Shown: one piece after another, positions 46,042 through 55,272 of the stretch
Layout of the letters: each line of letters opens with the position of its first letter
Position numbering within the stretch: the stretch's first letter is position 1
DNA from: Methylicorpusculum sp.
GTDB taxonomy: Bacteria > Pseudomonadota > Gammaproteobacteria > Methylococcales > Methylomonadaceae
Length of the DNA stretch: 64,000 nucleotides
Assembly (NCBI RefSeq): GCF_030651835.1
Contig: NZ_JAUSBX010000090.1
Coordinates: 1 to 64,000, forward strand
Direction of reading: 5' to 3'
The notes under the pieces: model-generated
The model's input: the letters and a program-made list of their open reading frames with translations, nothing else
Databases searched by the model: none
What the model was told of the DNA's origin: nothing
Translations under genes and position numbers: made by a program

Positions 46042-46299
46042 ATGCGGTGCTTCATCTACAAAAGCTTAAAAAAAGACCAGCTTTATCTTTATCTGACTCA
46101 AAAAGATGATTTCTCCACTTTACCGGAAGCCTTGTTTCAAAGTGTCAGCCCCATGCAATTCGTCATGGAACTGGAACTGACGCCAGAGCGCAAACTGGCG
46201 CGGGAAAACCCGGAAAAAGTAATTGAAAACCTCAATAACAAAGGTTTCTTCATACAAATGCCGCCATCTTTACTGGCTCCCAGTCAAAAACTTCAATAA
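46042..46299 (+). CDS. YcgL domain-containing protein
   Basis: MRCFIYKSLKKDQLYLYLTQKDDFSTLPEAL; MPPSLL. Confidence 0.9.
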   Translation: MRCFIYKSLKKDQLYLYLTQKDDFSTLPEALFQSVSPMQFVMELELTPERKLARENPEKVIENLNNKGFFIQMPPSLLAPSQKLQ

Positions 46300-46349
46300 T
46301 CAGCGGAGCAACAAACCAAACCGCTAAAACCACGCAGCCGGAACTGCAG

Positions 46350-46916
46350 TTAGGCTTTAGGCAGCGTCACGCCTTGCTGGCCTTGATATTTTCCGCCCCT
46401 GTCCTTGTAAGAAGTCTCACACACTTCATCGCCGCTAAAAAACAGCATTTGCGCTACCCCTTCATTTGCGTAAATCTTTGCAGGCAATGGCGTCGTATTG
46501 GAAAACTCCAGCGTCACATGGCCTTCCCATTCAGGCTCCAAAGGCGTTACATTGACAATGATTCCGCAGCGAGCGTAGGTTGATTTACCCAGGCAAATGG
46601 TCAGAACATCACGGGGAATTCGAAAAAATTCAACGGTTCTCGCCAGTGCGAACGAATTGGGCGGAATGATACAAACATCCGCTTTGACATCAACAAAACT
46701 GGCTTCGCTGAAGTTTTTGGGGTCAACAATTGCAGAATTGATATTGGTAAATATCTTGAATTCGTCAGAACAACGCACATCGTAACCGTAGCTGGATGTC
46801 CCGTAAGAAATCACCTTGCCGCCACTGGCATCTCTGACCTGCCCCGCTTCAAACGGTTCTATCATGCCGTATTGTTCAGCCATACGGCGGATCCATTTAT
46901 CCGATTTAATGCCCAT
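46350..46916 (-). CDS. dcd: dCTP deaminase
   Basis: [34 protein letters not shown]-like region, [19 protein letters not shown]. Confidence 0.95.
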   Translation of the reverse strand: MGIKSDKWIRRMAEQYGMIEPFEAGQVRDASGGKVISYGTSSYGYDVRCSDEFKIFTNINSAIVDPKNFSEASFVDVKADVCIIPPNSFALARTVEFFRIPRDVLTICLGKSTYARCGIIVNVTPLEPEWEGHVTLEFSNTTPLPAKIYANEGVAQMLFFSGDEVCETSYKDRGGKYQGQQGVTLPKA

Positions 46917-47080
46917 TGACGTCTTAAAGCCCCGTATCAATCAAAACTAGCATTGTACACAGCCGTTGCTGTTGTTACCACCGCATGACCATGCAGCGGA
47001 GCAACAAAACAAGGTGATGCTGCTCCGTTTTAGGTTGCGGTTGGCGATAGCCAACCCAACGCTTTAAGTGCAAGACATTA

Positions 47081-47242
47081 CCTGATTATAAAGATGCTTC
47101 AGCAACAACGTCTTTCCGGCAGGGATTGCCGGAATCTAGAGCACAAGGATGTGTTCGCGCTCGCCATCCATGGCATCTGGATCTCGGCAATCCCTGCCGA
47201 GATGACGATTTTCGACATAGCTGATTGATGTTTATAATCAGG
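47081..47242 (+). mobile_element. MITE-like element, family B copy 2
   Basis: TIR CCTGATTATAAAGATGCTTCAGC / CCTGATTATAAACATCAATCAGC; 8-bp flanks AGACATTA/AGGCATTA (7 of 8). Confidence 0.78.
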
Positions 47243-47253
47243 AGGCATTAAGA

Positions 47254-48420
47254 TTATTCCTTACCCTTGGCCTCTTCATCTTCATCTTTGGCCTGTAAAC
47301 TCAATCCGTCAAGCCGCCTGGACTCACCACCGGCTTGCCCCGGCTTGGAAGAATTACCCAAACCCTCACTGAGATTGATTTTCAATTTGAGGTTATTTGG
47401 CGAATCGGAATTTTGCAGCGCTTCCTCCAATGAAATAACCCCCGTTTTAAACAGTCTCAACAAGTGGCTATCAAAGGTCTGCATCCCTATCGCTTCGGAT
47501 TTCTCCATCGCTTCTTTGATACTGTGAATTTCGCCTTTGTGTATCAAATCCTTCACGAGCTGAGTACCCAGCAAAATCTCTATCGCCGCAGTACGCTTAC
47601 CTTCAATGGTGGGTACCAGTCTCTGCGAGACAAAAGCTTTCAAGTTCATGGACAAATCCAGCAACAACTGATTGCGCCTTTCTTCCGGAAAAAAATTAAT
47701 GATTCTGTCCAATGCCTGATTGGCATTGTTGGCGTGCAGCGTCGACAAACACAAGTGTCCGGTTTCAGCGAATGCAAGCGCATGCTCCATGGTTTCCTGG
47801 CTTCTGATTTCGCCAATCAGAATGACATCGGGCGCCTGCCGCAGCGTATTTTTTAAAGCGTCCTCATAACTGAGCGTATCAACGCCCACTTCGCGTTGAT
47901 TGACCAGACTTTTTTTATGCGGATGAATGTATTCAATCGGATCTTCAATAGTAATGATATGACCGGATGAATTGGCATTTCTATGATCGATCAATGCTGC
48001 CAGCGAAGTCGATTTTCCTGATCCGGTTCCGCCGACAAACAGAATCAATCCGCGCTTTTCCATGATGACTTTTTTCAAGATTTCCGGCAGTCCCAGTTGA
48101 TCGGCGTTGGGAATATCGACTTTGATATTCCGGATCACCAGCGCCAGACTATTGCGCTGCTTGAAAATATTGATTCGGAACCGGCCTATATTCGGTTCAG
48201 ATATGGCCAGATTCATTTCTGGAACCAGCTCAAACTGCTTTTGTTGCTCCTGATCCATCAAAGCGTAGGCAATTTCCTTGAGCCGCTCTGCATTCATTTT
48301 CACGTTCTCTATCGGCCTCAGCACACCCTGAAATTTCGCTGCAGGCGGTGCGCCATTCGTTAGATACAAATCGGAACCGTCGTTACTAACAAGCACTTTT
48401 AAATAGTCTTTTATATCCAT
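47254..48420 (-). CDS. pilU: Type IV pilus retraction ATPase PilU
   Basis: PilT/PilU family; VGGTGSGKSTSLAALIDHRN; ITIEDPIEYIH; PilU-like N-terminus. Confidence 0.88.
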   Translation of the reverse strand: MDIKDYLKVLVSNDGSDLYLTNGAPPAAKFQGVLRPIENVKMNAERLKEIAYALMDQEQQKQFELVPEMNLAISEPNIGRFRINIFKQRNSLALVIRNIKVDIPNADQLGLPEILKKVIMEKRGLILFVGGTGSGKSTSLAALIDHRNANSSGHIITIEDPIEYIHPHKKSLVNQREVGVDTLSYEDALKNTLRQAPDVILIGEIRSQETMEHALAFAETGHLCLSTLHANNANQALDRIINFFPEERRNQLLLDLSMNLKAFVSQRLVPTIEGKRTAAIEILLGTQLVKDLIHKGEIHSIKEAMEKSEAIGMQTFDSHLLRLFKTGVISLEEALQNSDSPNNLKLKINLSEGLGNSSKPGQAGGESRRLDGLSLQAKDEDEEAKGKE

Positions 48421-48585
48421 GATTTCCCCACTTCAACTGTGATCTTGACTTGATAGGTTGCCCGTTCGGCGACCCCTAATTGAATATGACTCAACGGCCT
48501 AAAGTCTAGGTGATAACATCAGAAGTTGCAGTGAAAAGCCCCCTCAAGCGTATAATGTTCATTTTTTTAATCATTTCAGAGCGTT

Positions 48586-49635
48586 ATGTCCGAACCCAAA
48601 AAAGCGGTAGCATTGATTTCAGGCGGCCTGGATTCAATGCTGGCGGCAAAGACCATCCTTGATCAGGGCATTCATGTCGAGGGCATCAATTTCTTTACCG
48701 GATTTTGTGTGGAAGGTCATACGCATGCCATCAGAAAAAAAGATAACGAAAAAGCAAAACCCAAACGCAATAATGCGTTATGGGCGGCCGAACAATTAGG
48801 CATCAAACTGCATATTGTCGATGTTATCGAAGAATACAAAGATGTGTTGTTAAATCCAAAACATGGCTACGGCGCAAACTTGAATCCTTGCCTGGATTGC
48901 AAAATCTTCATGGTTAACAAAGCCAAACAATGGATTGAGGAAAACGGATTCGACTTCATCATTACCGGCGAAGTAGTAGGACAAAGACCGATGTCACAGC
49001 GCCGCTTTGCCATGCCACTGGTTGCCGAAAGATCCGGCGCTGACGACTTGCTGCTCAGACCCTTGTCTGCAAGGAATCTGCCCGAAACCAAACCGGAACG
49101 TGAAGGCTGGGTCGATAGAAGCAAATTGCATGATTTTGGCGGCCGCACCCGAAGACCCCAAATTGCCATGGCCGAACAGTACGGTTTTATAGACTATGCA
49201 CAACCCGCAGGTGGCTGCTGTTTTCTTACCGATAAAAGCTATTCACAAAAACTCGTGGACTTATGGCAAGCCCGAGGCGCGCGCGAGTATGAACTCGACG
49301 ATGTGATGTTATTGAAAGTCGGGCGCCATATCCGTCCTAAACCGCATTTCAAGCTGATCATTGCCAGAGAAGAAGGCGAAGGACGGTTTATGGAAGGCTA
49401 CAAAAATGACTTTATCAGTCTACACTGTTCCAGTCACACGGGGCCTTTGGCCTTGATTGACGGAAGTCCGGACGCCGCCGATCTCGAATTGGCCGCAGCG
49501 ATAATTGCGCGTTACAGCAAAGGCAAAGACGAGGAACAGGTTGAAATGGCCATCCGCACCAAAGACGGCAAGGAAAGTCGCATCAAAACCCGGCCACTGA
49601 CTGCCGAACAATTACCTAAGGAGTGGTTTATATGA
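48586..49635 (+). CDS. PP-loop ATPase related to ThiI/MnmA tRNA thiolation enzymes
   Basis: SGGLDSMLAAKTIL PP-loop; NPCLDCKIFM; followed by TusA-like gene. Confidence 0.8.
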   Translation: MSEPKKAVALISGGLDSMLAAKTILDQGIHVEGINFFTGFCVEGHTHAIRKKDNEKAKPKRNNALWAAEQLGIKLHIVDVIEEYKDVLLNPKHGYGANLNPCLDCKIFMVNKAKQWIEENGFDFIITGEVVGQRPMSQRRFAMPLVAERSGADDLLLRPLSARNLPETKPEREGWVDRSKLHDFGGRTRRPQIAMAEQYGFIDYAQPAGGCCFLTDKSYSQKLVDLWQARGAREYELDDVMLLKVGRHIRPKPHFKLIIAREEGEGRFMEGYKNDFISLHCSSHTGPLALIDGSPDAADLELAAAIIARYSKGKDEEQVEMAIRTKDGKESRIKTRPLTAEQLPKEWFI

Positions 49636-49865
49636 GTCGCCACAGCCTTGACGCCAAACGCTTGCTCTGCCCTTTACCAGTCATCCGGACTCAGGACAAG
49701 GTGAAACAGCTAAAATCCGGCGACCAATTGGAAGTGTCGTGCACAGACCCCGGCGTCATGCAGGACATTCCGGCCTGGTGCCGAATTAACGGTCATACGA
49801 TCATGAGTACCCAGGAAAATCAAGGTGTGTACATCATCGTGCTTGAAGTAGGAAAAAATGAGTAA
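49632..49865 (+). CDS. tusA: TusA/SirA family sulfur carrier
   Basis: LDAKRLLCPLPVIRTQDKVKQLKSGDQLEV (CPxP); ATGA overlap with upstream gene. Confidence 0.85.
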   Translation: MSRHSLDAKRLLCPLPVIRTQDKVKQLKSGDQLEVSCTDPGVMQDIPAWCRINGHTIMSTQENQGVYIIVLEVGKNE

Positions 49866-51003
49866 ACCCGCAGATATTGTCAATATGGATCCGTTGAAAG
49901 CGCGCGTCACTATCGTAGGCGCCTTCATCAATGTCTTGCTGTCGATTGTTAAAATTGCTTTTGGCCTCATTTGGCAATCCGCCGCCCTGATCGCCGACGG
50001 TGTTCATTCGCTTTCTGATCTGGCTAGCGATATTTTGGTGATACTCGCCATCCGCTTCGGGGCCAGAGAAGCAGACCACGATCATCCCTACGGTCATCGG
50101 CGTTATGAAACCATGGCGACAGTTGCTCTTGGACTGGGATTGGCGGCCATATCTGCGGGCATTGCCTGGGATGCACTGGACAGAGTACTCAATCCTGAAA
50201 AATTACTGATACCGCAACTGGAAACCATAGGCATTGCCGCTTTTTCGGTATTTTCCAAGGAATGGATGTATCACTACACCAAACGCGCCGCTCGTAAGAC
50301 CCGCTCCAAGTTATTGCTCGCCAATGCCTGGCACCACCGTAGCGATGCCATTTCCTCGGTAGTCGTCATCATCGGCGTTTCCGGAGTTATTTTGGGCTAC
50401 CCTTTTGCCGATGCGGTTGCAGCCATGATTGTTGCCTTGATGATAGCCAAAATAGGTATCAACCTGATCACACAAAGCATCAAAGAACTGGTAGATACGT
50501 CATTACCTGAAAATTATGTCAACGAGATTCGCCGCGTCATCAAGTTAACTCCGGGGGTTCGCGGCATTCATCTGCTGAGAACGCGGCAAATGGGCGAAGA
50601 TGCTTATATTGATACCCATATCGTTGTAGATTCACGCATCAGTGTCTCCGAAGGCCATATCATAGGCGATGCGGTACGGCGCAATCTGATCGATGAATTT
50701 GACGATGTACTCGATGTCCTGGTCCATGTCGACCCTGAAGACGACGAATTTATTGAAGCGCCCGCCGACCTGCTGTCACGCGCTGAAGTGCAAAAGCATT
50801 TGCAGTCCGCTCTGGGCGAATTCTTCGAGGACATAGACTCGTTTACGATTCATTATCTGGACGGCTTGGTTGAAGTTGAAGTCGCGCTGCCCCATTTGAT
50901 GAGCGCTCAGCCGGAAGAAATTGAACTGATCAAAAAGCACTGCGCCGCACTGCAGCAAAGTCTGGACGCCATTGCCAAAGTGGATGTGTATCTGAAGCAG
51001 TAA
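49858..51003 (+). CDS. Cation diffusion facilitator family transporter
   Basis: LIADGVHSLSDLASD and NAWHHRSDAISS motifs; cytoplasmic CTD with extra C-terminal segment. Confidence 0.92.
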   Translation: MSKPADIVNMDPLKARVTIVGAFINVLLSIVKIAFGLIWQSAALIADGVHSLSDLASDILVILAIRFGAREADHDHPYGHRRYETMATVALGLGLAAISAGIAWDALDRVLNPEKLLIPQLETIGIAAFSVFSKEWMYHYTKRAARKTRSKLLLANAWHHRSDAISSVVVIIGVSGVILGYPFADAVAAMIVALMIAKIGINLITQSIKELVDTSLPENYVNEIRRVIKLTPGVRGIHLLRTRQMGEDAYIDTHIVVDSRISVSEGHIIGDAVRRNLIDEFDDVLDVLVHVDPEDDEFIEAPADLLSRAEVQKHLQSALGEFFEDIDSFTIHYLDGLVEVEVALPHLMSAQPEEIELIKKHCAALQQSLDAIAKVDVYLKQ

Positions 51004-51211
51004 AAATAAAAGAACGCTAGAGGTTATGACTCAGTCATACTTGCTGACTTTTCATTTATGTTTTTACACACACAAGAAAACTTTTATGGGGCCTCCCTTC
51101 TTTTCATTACGCCATGTTGATATCAAAAACGTTCTGGGAAAAAAGGGAGAAATAACGAAGTTCAAGTCATCCGATGTGTTGCAAGTGTACACTCTACCTT
51201 CGTTTAGATTA

Positions 51212-51940
51212 TTAACCAGTCGTTTTACGCCGACCATAGCTAATCAAGCCAACCAGAGCCGAACCGAAAAACCAAACTGCGGCTGGCACGGGGACATTGC
51301 TGGCATAGGCGGAAGCATAAGCATTAAAATGGATAATGTCGCCCTCGTTTACCAGTAAAGCTAAACCCAGCTTTTTGCTCTTGCTGCTCTCATTAGCAGA
51401 ACCCAACCAATCACCTACTGAAACTGAAGAGTATGAAGAGGAAGATTCCCCTCCATTTTGAGAATCGATATAAGCCCAAAAACTCACAGATGCATCGGCG
51501 TAATCGTCTGGATGACCGTCTTTCGCAGCACTGATGACATAGTCTGCTGAAAATAATAACCAGCCGGCACCGACAACTTCAAAAGTCGCGCCACGAGTTG
51601 TACTAGCATAAGAGAAACCATCAGAGGAATCAGCTGAGGCAAACAATTGCGACGCATCGGCAACAGCACTCGCCCCTTGTACCGAAGCGCTGATAGGGCT
51701 TATCCAGTCATCGGCCCAATTCCAATCTGAATTGGGCCAAGCATCTGCATAAACGTTCGTCCATTCGTCCGAGAAGCTATAGCCATCCAAACCAAGCGTG
51801 GCAATTGTAAACGTACTCCAATCTATAGATGCCGATGCAGACGAAGCGCTCAAAGCTGTGCCGGTATTGAACAACAAGGCCAATCCGCCTATCGCGGACA
51901 GAACCGATTTTTGTAAAGAAATAGTCATAGTAAACCTCAT
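51212..51940 (-). CDS. VPxPA/PEP-CTERM type sorted secreted protein
   Basis: N-terminal signal peptide; C-terminal VPVPAAVWFFGSALVGLISYGRRK (motif-TM-basic tail). Confidence 0.8.
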   Translation of the reverse strand: MRFTMTISLQKSVLSAIGGLALLFNTGTALSASSASASIDWSTFTIATLGLDGYSFSDEWTNVYADAWPNSDWNWADDWISPISASVQGASAVADASQLFASADSSDGFSYASTTRGATFEVVGAGWLLFSADYVISAAKDGHPDDYADASVSFWAYIDSQNGGESSSSYSSVSVGDWLGSANESSKSKKLGLALLVNEGDIIHFNAYASAYASNVPVPAAVWFFGSALVGLISYGRRKTTG

Positions 51941-52338
51941 GAATTAAAATTAACGATAGCGCTTTGATCAGATACATCAAGAGCCACTAAAGCTTACAAA
52001 TAGTGACGCAATATTTAAGCCATTTTTATATCTATTTGCATTTTAAGTATTTTTATTCATTATCTGCGTAGTATCAATATCGAAATCGCAAAAAATCCTG
52101 ACACTTTTCTTACCGTTTCGATTGCAGCCCAACTTTATTACACGCCAACAGTAAGATATTGATATATATTAATTTTTTTACGCCTTAAATTAGACCCATC
52201 CATATTTGTAAAAACCGGGTAAAGATCGACATACTTATTAATAGTTATAATTCAATGCCTTATACATTAAGTGCCACCTATATTTAGGCTGAGCTAAAGC
52301 ATAAAAGTTGTAAATTTTTTTGACAGTCGAATGATACT

Positions 52339-52851
52339 TTAGATATCCATAAACAGCATGGGCATGCCGTAAGTTAAAACAAAATAGCTAAACGCAATAA
52401 GCAGGCTCACAGGGATTTTGTACCAAAAAAACTGCCGAAAAATATAGCCCACGATGGAGATATACCATCCGACCAGCAACACACCCAAGGCGATGGAGAT
52501 TTCTTCGCGGTATTCATAATGGTTCATCACCATTACAAAATCCAGCGCTTCAGCGGCAATTGCCAAGGTCATAATCACGTTTTCACCCACAAAAATAGCG
52601 GTGAACAGCTGATTAAAATAATGCCACTTTTTGGTCATCACCAAAAAAAGCGCGATCGACGAAAACGCCATAATGGCCCGCATTAAAACCTCCAGCGTCC
52701 CGTCGGCCGGATCGGAAATCAGCCCCTCGACAATAAAACCGGAAATCAGGTAGAACCAAACCACTTTCCACATGAACGATTTGGTCGGCACTAATTCGGC
52801 GGGATTATTGATAAAAAAGCACAACGAAAGGTATTTAAGCAGCAAGGTCAT
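52339..52851 (-). CDS. Hypothetical polytopic membrane protein
   Basis: 170 aa with multiple TM segments. Confidence 0.6.
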   Translation of the reverse strand: MTLLLKYLSLCFFINNPAELVPTKSFMWKVVWFYLISGFIVEGLISDPADGTLEVLMRAIMAFSSIALFLVMTKKWHYFNQLFTAIFVGENVIMTLAIAAEALDFVMVMNHYEYREEISIALGVLLVGWYISIVGYIFRQFFWYKIPVSLLIAFSYFVLTYGMPMLFMDI

Positions 52852-52982
52852 GTTAGATTTTTATGTTCTAAAAAAAGAATTTTTGCATTTTGACTGGCTT
52901 GCCCCGCTAGAGTCGCATCCTGCCTTAGCTTAAATATTATTAGGATGCTTAAGCTCTAACCTTTCATGAACGCTTGCCATCA

Positions 52983-53070
52983 CCCCGGCAAATGAAAGAC
53001 CGTTTTAGGGCGGATAAGGCGATAGCCGCATCCACCCTATCTATCCGAGCCACCCAGACTTTCACGGTAA
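52983..53070. repeat. REP-like palindrome (family C copy 1)
   Basis: GGGCGGATAAGGCGATAGCCGCATCC with shared outer ends CCCCGGCAAATGAAAG and CTTTCACGGTAA. Confidence 0.6.
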
Positions 53071-53225
53071 CTCTTTATTCGTAGTCGAGCCCGTCATTTC
53101 GGCAGGGATTGCCGAAATCCAGAGCTCTCGGATAGCTGGTAGCATACCATCAATAACACTGGGTGCCCGTTTCCGGACGGGCATGACGGGCCTATGGATT
53201 GAGCTGAAACAAGTTGCTAATCAAG
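53071..53225 (+). repeat. Family B copy fused to family C (left TIR missing)
   Basis: CGTCATTTCGGCAGGGATTGCCGAAATCCAG...GCCCGTTTCCGGACGGGCATGACG...GCTGAAACAAGTTGCTAATCAAG. Confidence 0.6.
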
Positions 53226-54258
53226 AATTAATATTCAGCTTTACAAAGGCCGGCACCTGCATGCTGGCACAATGTAGGCTGCCGTATTGATGCACCAAGG
53301 GACGGCAAGGGACTGCGATGATTTCCCGGTCAGGGAAGCAAGTTGCCAGACGCTTCAATGCCACAGCATCCATCGCATCGTCATAAACCGGCACCAGAAC
53401 CGCGCCATTGATAATCAAAAAATTTGAGTAATTGGCCGGCAGACGCTGCCCCTCTTCATCGCTAATGGCTTTAGGCAAGGGCAAGGCAACCAGCTTATAG
53501 GGCTCTCCGGCTTCGGTTTTAAACGATTTCAACTGCGCTTCCATGTTTTTCAGACTCTGATAATGCGCATCTTCGCTGTCGTCACAACTGCTGTAAGCGA
53601 TAGTCCCGGCATCACAAAAGCGCGCCAGCGTATCAATATGAGCATCGGTATCGTCCCCGGCCAGATTATCCTGCTCAACCCACAAAATGCGCGTTGCCCC
53701 CAAGTAGTTTTGCACTTGGCTGGCGATTGCATCTTGCGACAAATTGGGATTGCGGTTGGGATTGAACAAACAGTTTTTGGTCGTCATCACGGTGCCTTGC
53801 CCGTCCGACTCCACACTGCCGCCTTCCAGCACAAAACTCACGGTAGCCGTAGGATGGCCTTTGAAAAAAGGATGGGCAAACAACGCCAGATTCAAGGCAT
53901 CATCGGCAGCATGCGGATATTTATTGCCCCAGCCGTTAAAAACAAAATTAACCAACTGCAGCGTAGCCTTGGAATGCTGCCATTCCAAGCTCAAAAAAAC
54001 CGTATCCCTGACCCAGATATCGTTGTAGTCAGCCTGAATAAAATGAATAGCCTGATTAGCGGCCAATTCAGTCAGAATATTTTCTTGATGTTCGGCATCT
54101 TTGCAAATGATGATCAGTGGCTGAAAACGGCTGATGGTGGTCGCAATAAAACGATACGCCGCTTCAACTGAAGACAAATCAGTGAAATCGCCACTGTGAT
54201 GCGGCCACGCGATAATGACGGCGGATTGCGGTTCCCATTCAGCTGGAAAACGGATCAT
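53221..54258 (-). CDS. aguA: Agmatine deiminase family protein
   Basis: PAEWEPQSAVIIAWPH; YNDIWVRDTVFL; VLEGGSVESDGQGT; YGSLHCASMQ. Confidence 0.9.
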   Translation of the reverse strand: MIRFPAEWEPQSAVIIAWPHHSGDFTDLSSVEAAYRFIATTISRFQPLIIICKDAEHQENILTELAANQAIHFIQADYNDIWVRDTVFLSLEWQHSKATLQLVNFVFNGWGNKYPHAADDALNLALFAHPFFKGHPTATVSFVLEGGSVESDGQGTVMTTKNCLFNPNRNPNLSQDAIASQVQNYLGATRILWVEQDNLAGDDTDAHIDTLARFCDAGTIAYSSCDDSEDAHYQSLKNMEAQLKSFKTEAGEPYKLVALPLPKAISDEEGQRLPANYSNFLIINGAVLVPVYDDAMDAVALKRLATCFPDREIIAVPCRPLVHQYGSLHCASMQVPAFVKLNINS

Positions 54259-54380
54259 GGACTACTCCCGGGTTTTATATGATTTATAAACAGATGCGCT
54301 ATTGTACCAAGGCTGTCGCTCTAGCGCCTTAGCGAGGAAAATTTATCATTGGATTGTTGAACCAGATTCTCCGAGACAAT

Positions 54381-54956
54381 TCACAACCCTTCCCAAGGCG
54401 TATAAAGCCCTTCTGCTTCGACACCGAACATCGCCAGCACGCGCCCGACGCCGTCGTTAACCATGGCCTCAATCGAGTTGGCTTTGTTATAAAAAGCCGG
54501 CATGGGCGGATAAATGATGCCGCCCATTTCAGTGACACTGCCCATATTTCGGATATGCGCCAAATTGAGCGGCGTCTCTCTGGGCATGATAACCAGGCGG
54601 CGGCGTTCTTTTAATACGACATCGGCCGCACGGGAAATCAGGTTATCGCCAAAACCATGCGCAACGGCAGCCAGGGTTTTCATCGAACAAGGGGCAATGA
54701 TCATGCCTTCGGTTTTAAAACCACCGCTGGCGATTGTCGCCGCCACATCATTCACTTCGTGCGTCACATCCGCCAATTCATAGAGCATCTTGCGGGACAT
54801 ATCCAGTTCATGCTTCAAGTTGATCAAACCGGCTGAAGAAATCACCAAATGGGTTTCCCAGTCCGCTTGCTCTTTAAGAACCTGCAGCATTCTGACGCCA
54901 TAAACAGCGCCTGTTGCACCGGTCATGCCTATTACCAATCGTTTTATTTTTGTCAT
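54381..54956 (-). CDS. ubiX: Flavin prenyltransferase UbiX
   Basis: MTGATGAVYGVRMLQVL; IIAPCSMKTLAAVAHGFGDNLISRAADVVLKERRRLVIMPRETPL. Confidence 0.95.
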   Translation of the reverse strand: MTKIKRLVIGMTGATGAVYGVRMLQVLKEQADWETHLVISSAGLINLKHELDMSRKMLYELADVTHEVNDVAATIASGGFKTEGMIIAPCSMKTLAAVAHGFGDNLISRAADVVLKERRRLVIMPRETPLNLAHIRNMGSVTEMGGIIYPPMPAFYNKANSIEAMVNDGVGRVLAMFGVEAEGLYTPWEGL

Positions 54957-54991
54957 TAATGGCGGTTAAATCGGGTTAGTTTAAAGTAGTT

Positions 54992-55027
54992 AAGTAGCCT
55001 GGATGCAGCGCAGCGAAATCCGGGTAA
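54992..55027. repeat. GTAG-headed REP-like palindrome (family D copy 1)
   Basis: GTAGCCTGGATGCAGCGCAGCGAAATCCGGGTAA. Confidence 0.6.
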
Positions 55028-55224
55028 TCGAAGTCATAAAAATTTATATGGATCAGATTAAGGATAGGATCCTAAATAATTTCCCGAAATTCGGCTTGTT
55101 CCGAATCGCTTGGTGATTACCCCCCCTCTTTGACAAAGACAACTTCATGGATGCAGAAGGCAGAGCAACGCAGGAGCAGTTGCCGAGGGGTTAGGAGAGT
55201 TTTTTTTAATAAATCCCCCTCGAT

Positions 55225-55243
55225 CCCCCTTTTTCAAAGGGGG
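55225..55243 (-). terminator. Possible terminator downstream of the proline iminopeptidase gene
   Basis: CCCCCTttttcAAAGGGGG hairpin; may also be part of a dispersed repeat. Confidence 0.4.
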
Positions 55244-55272
55244 AAGTTGTTTATGTTGTTTATAACGAAATC

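Noticed and set aside
55070-55255. Additional mobile element around the CCCCCTTTTTCAAAGGGGG hairpin
   Set aside because: No TIR pair or target duplication could be identified; it may be a terminator or another dispersed repeat.
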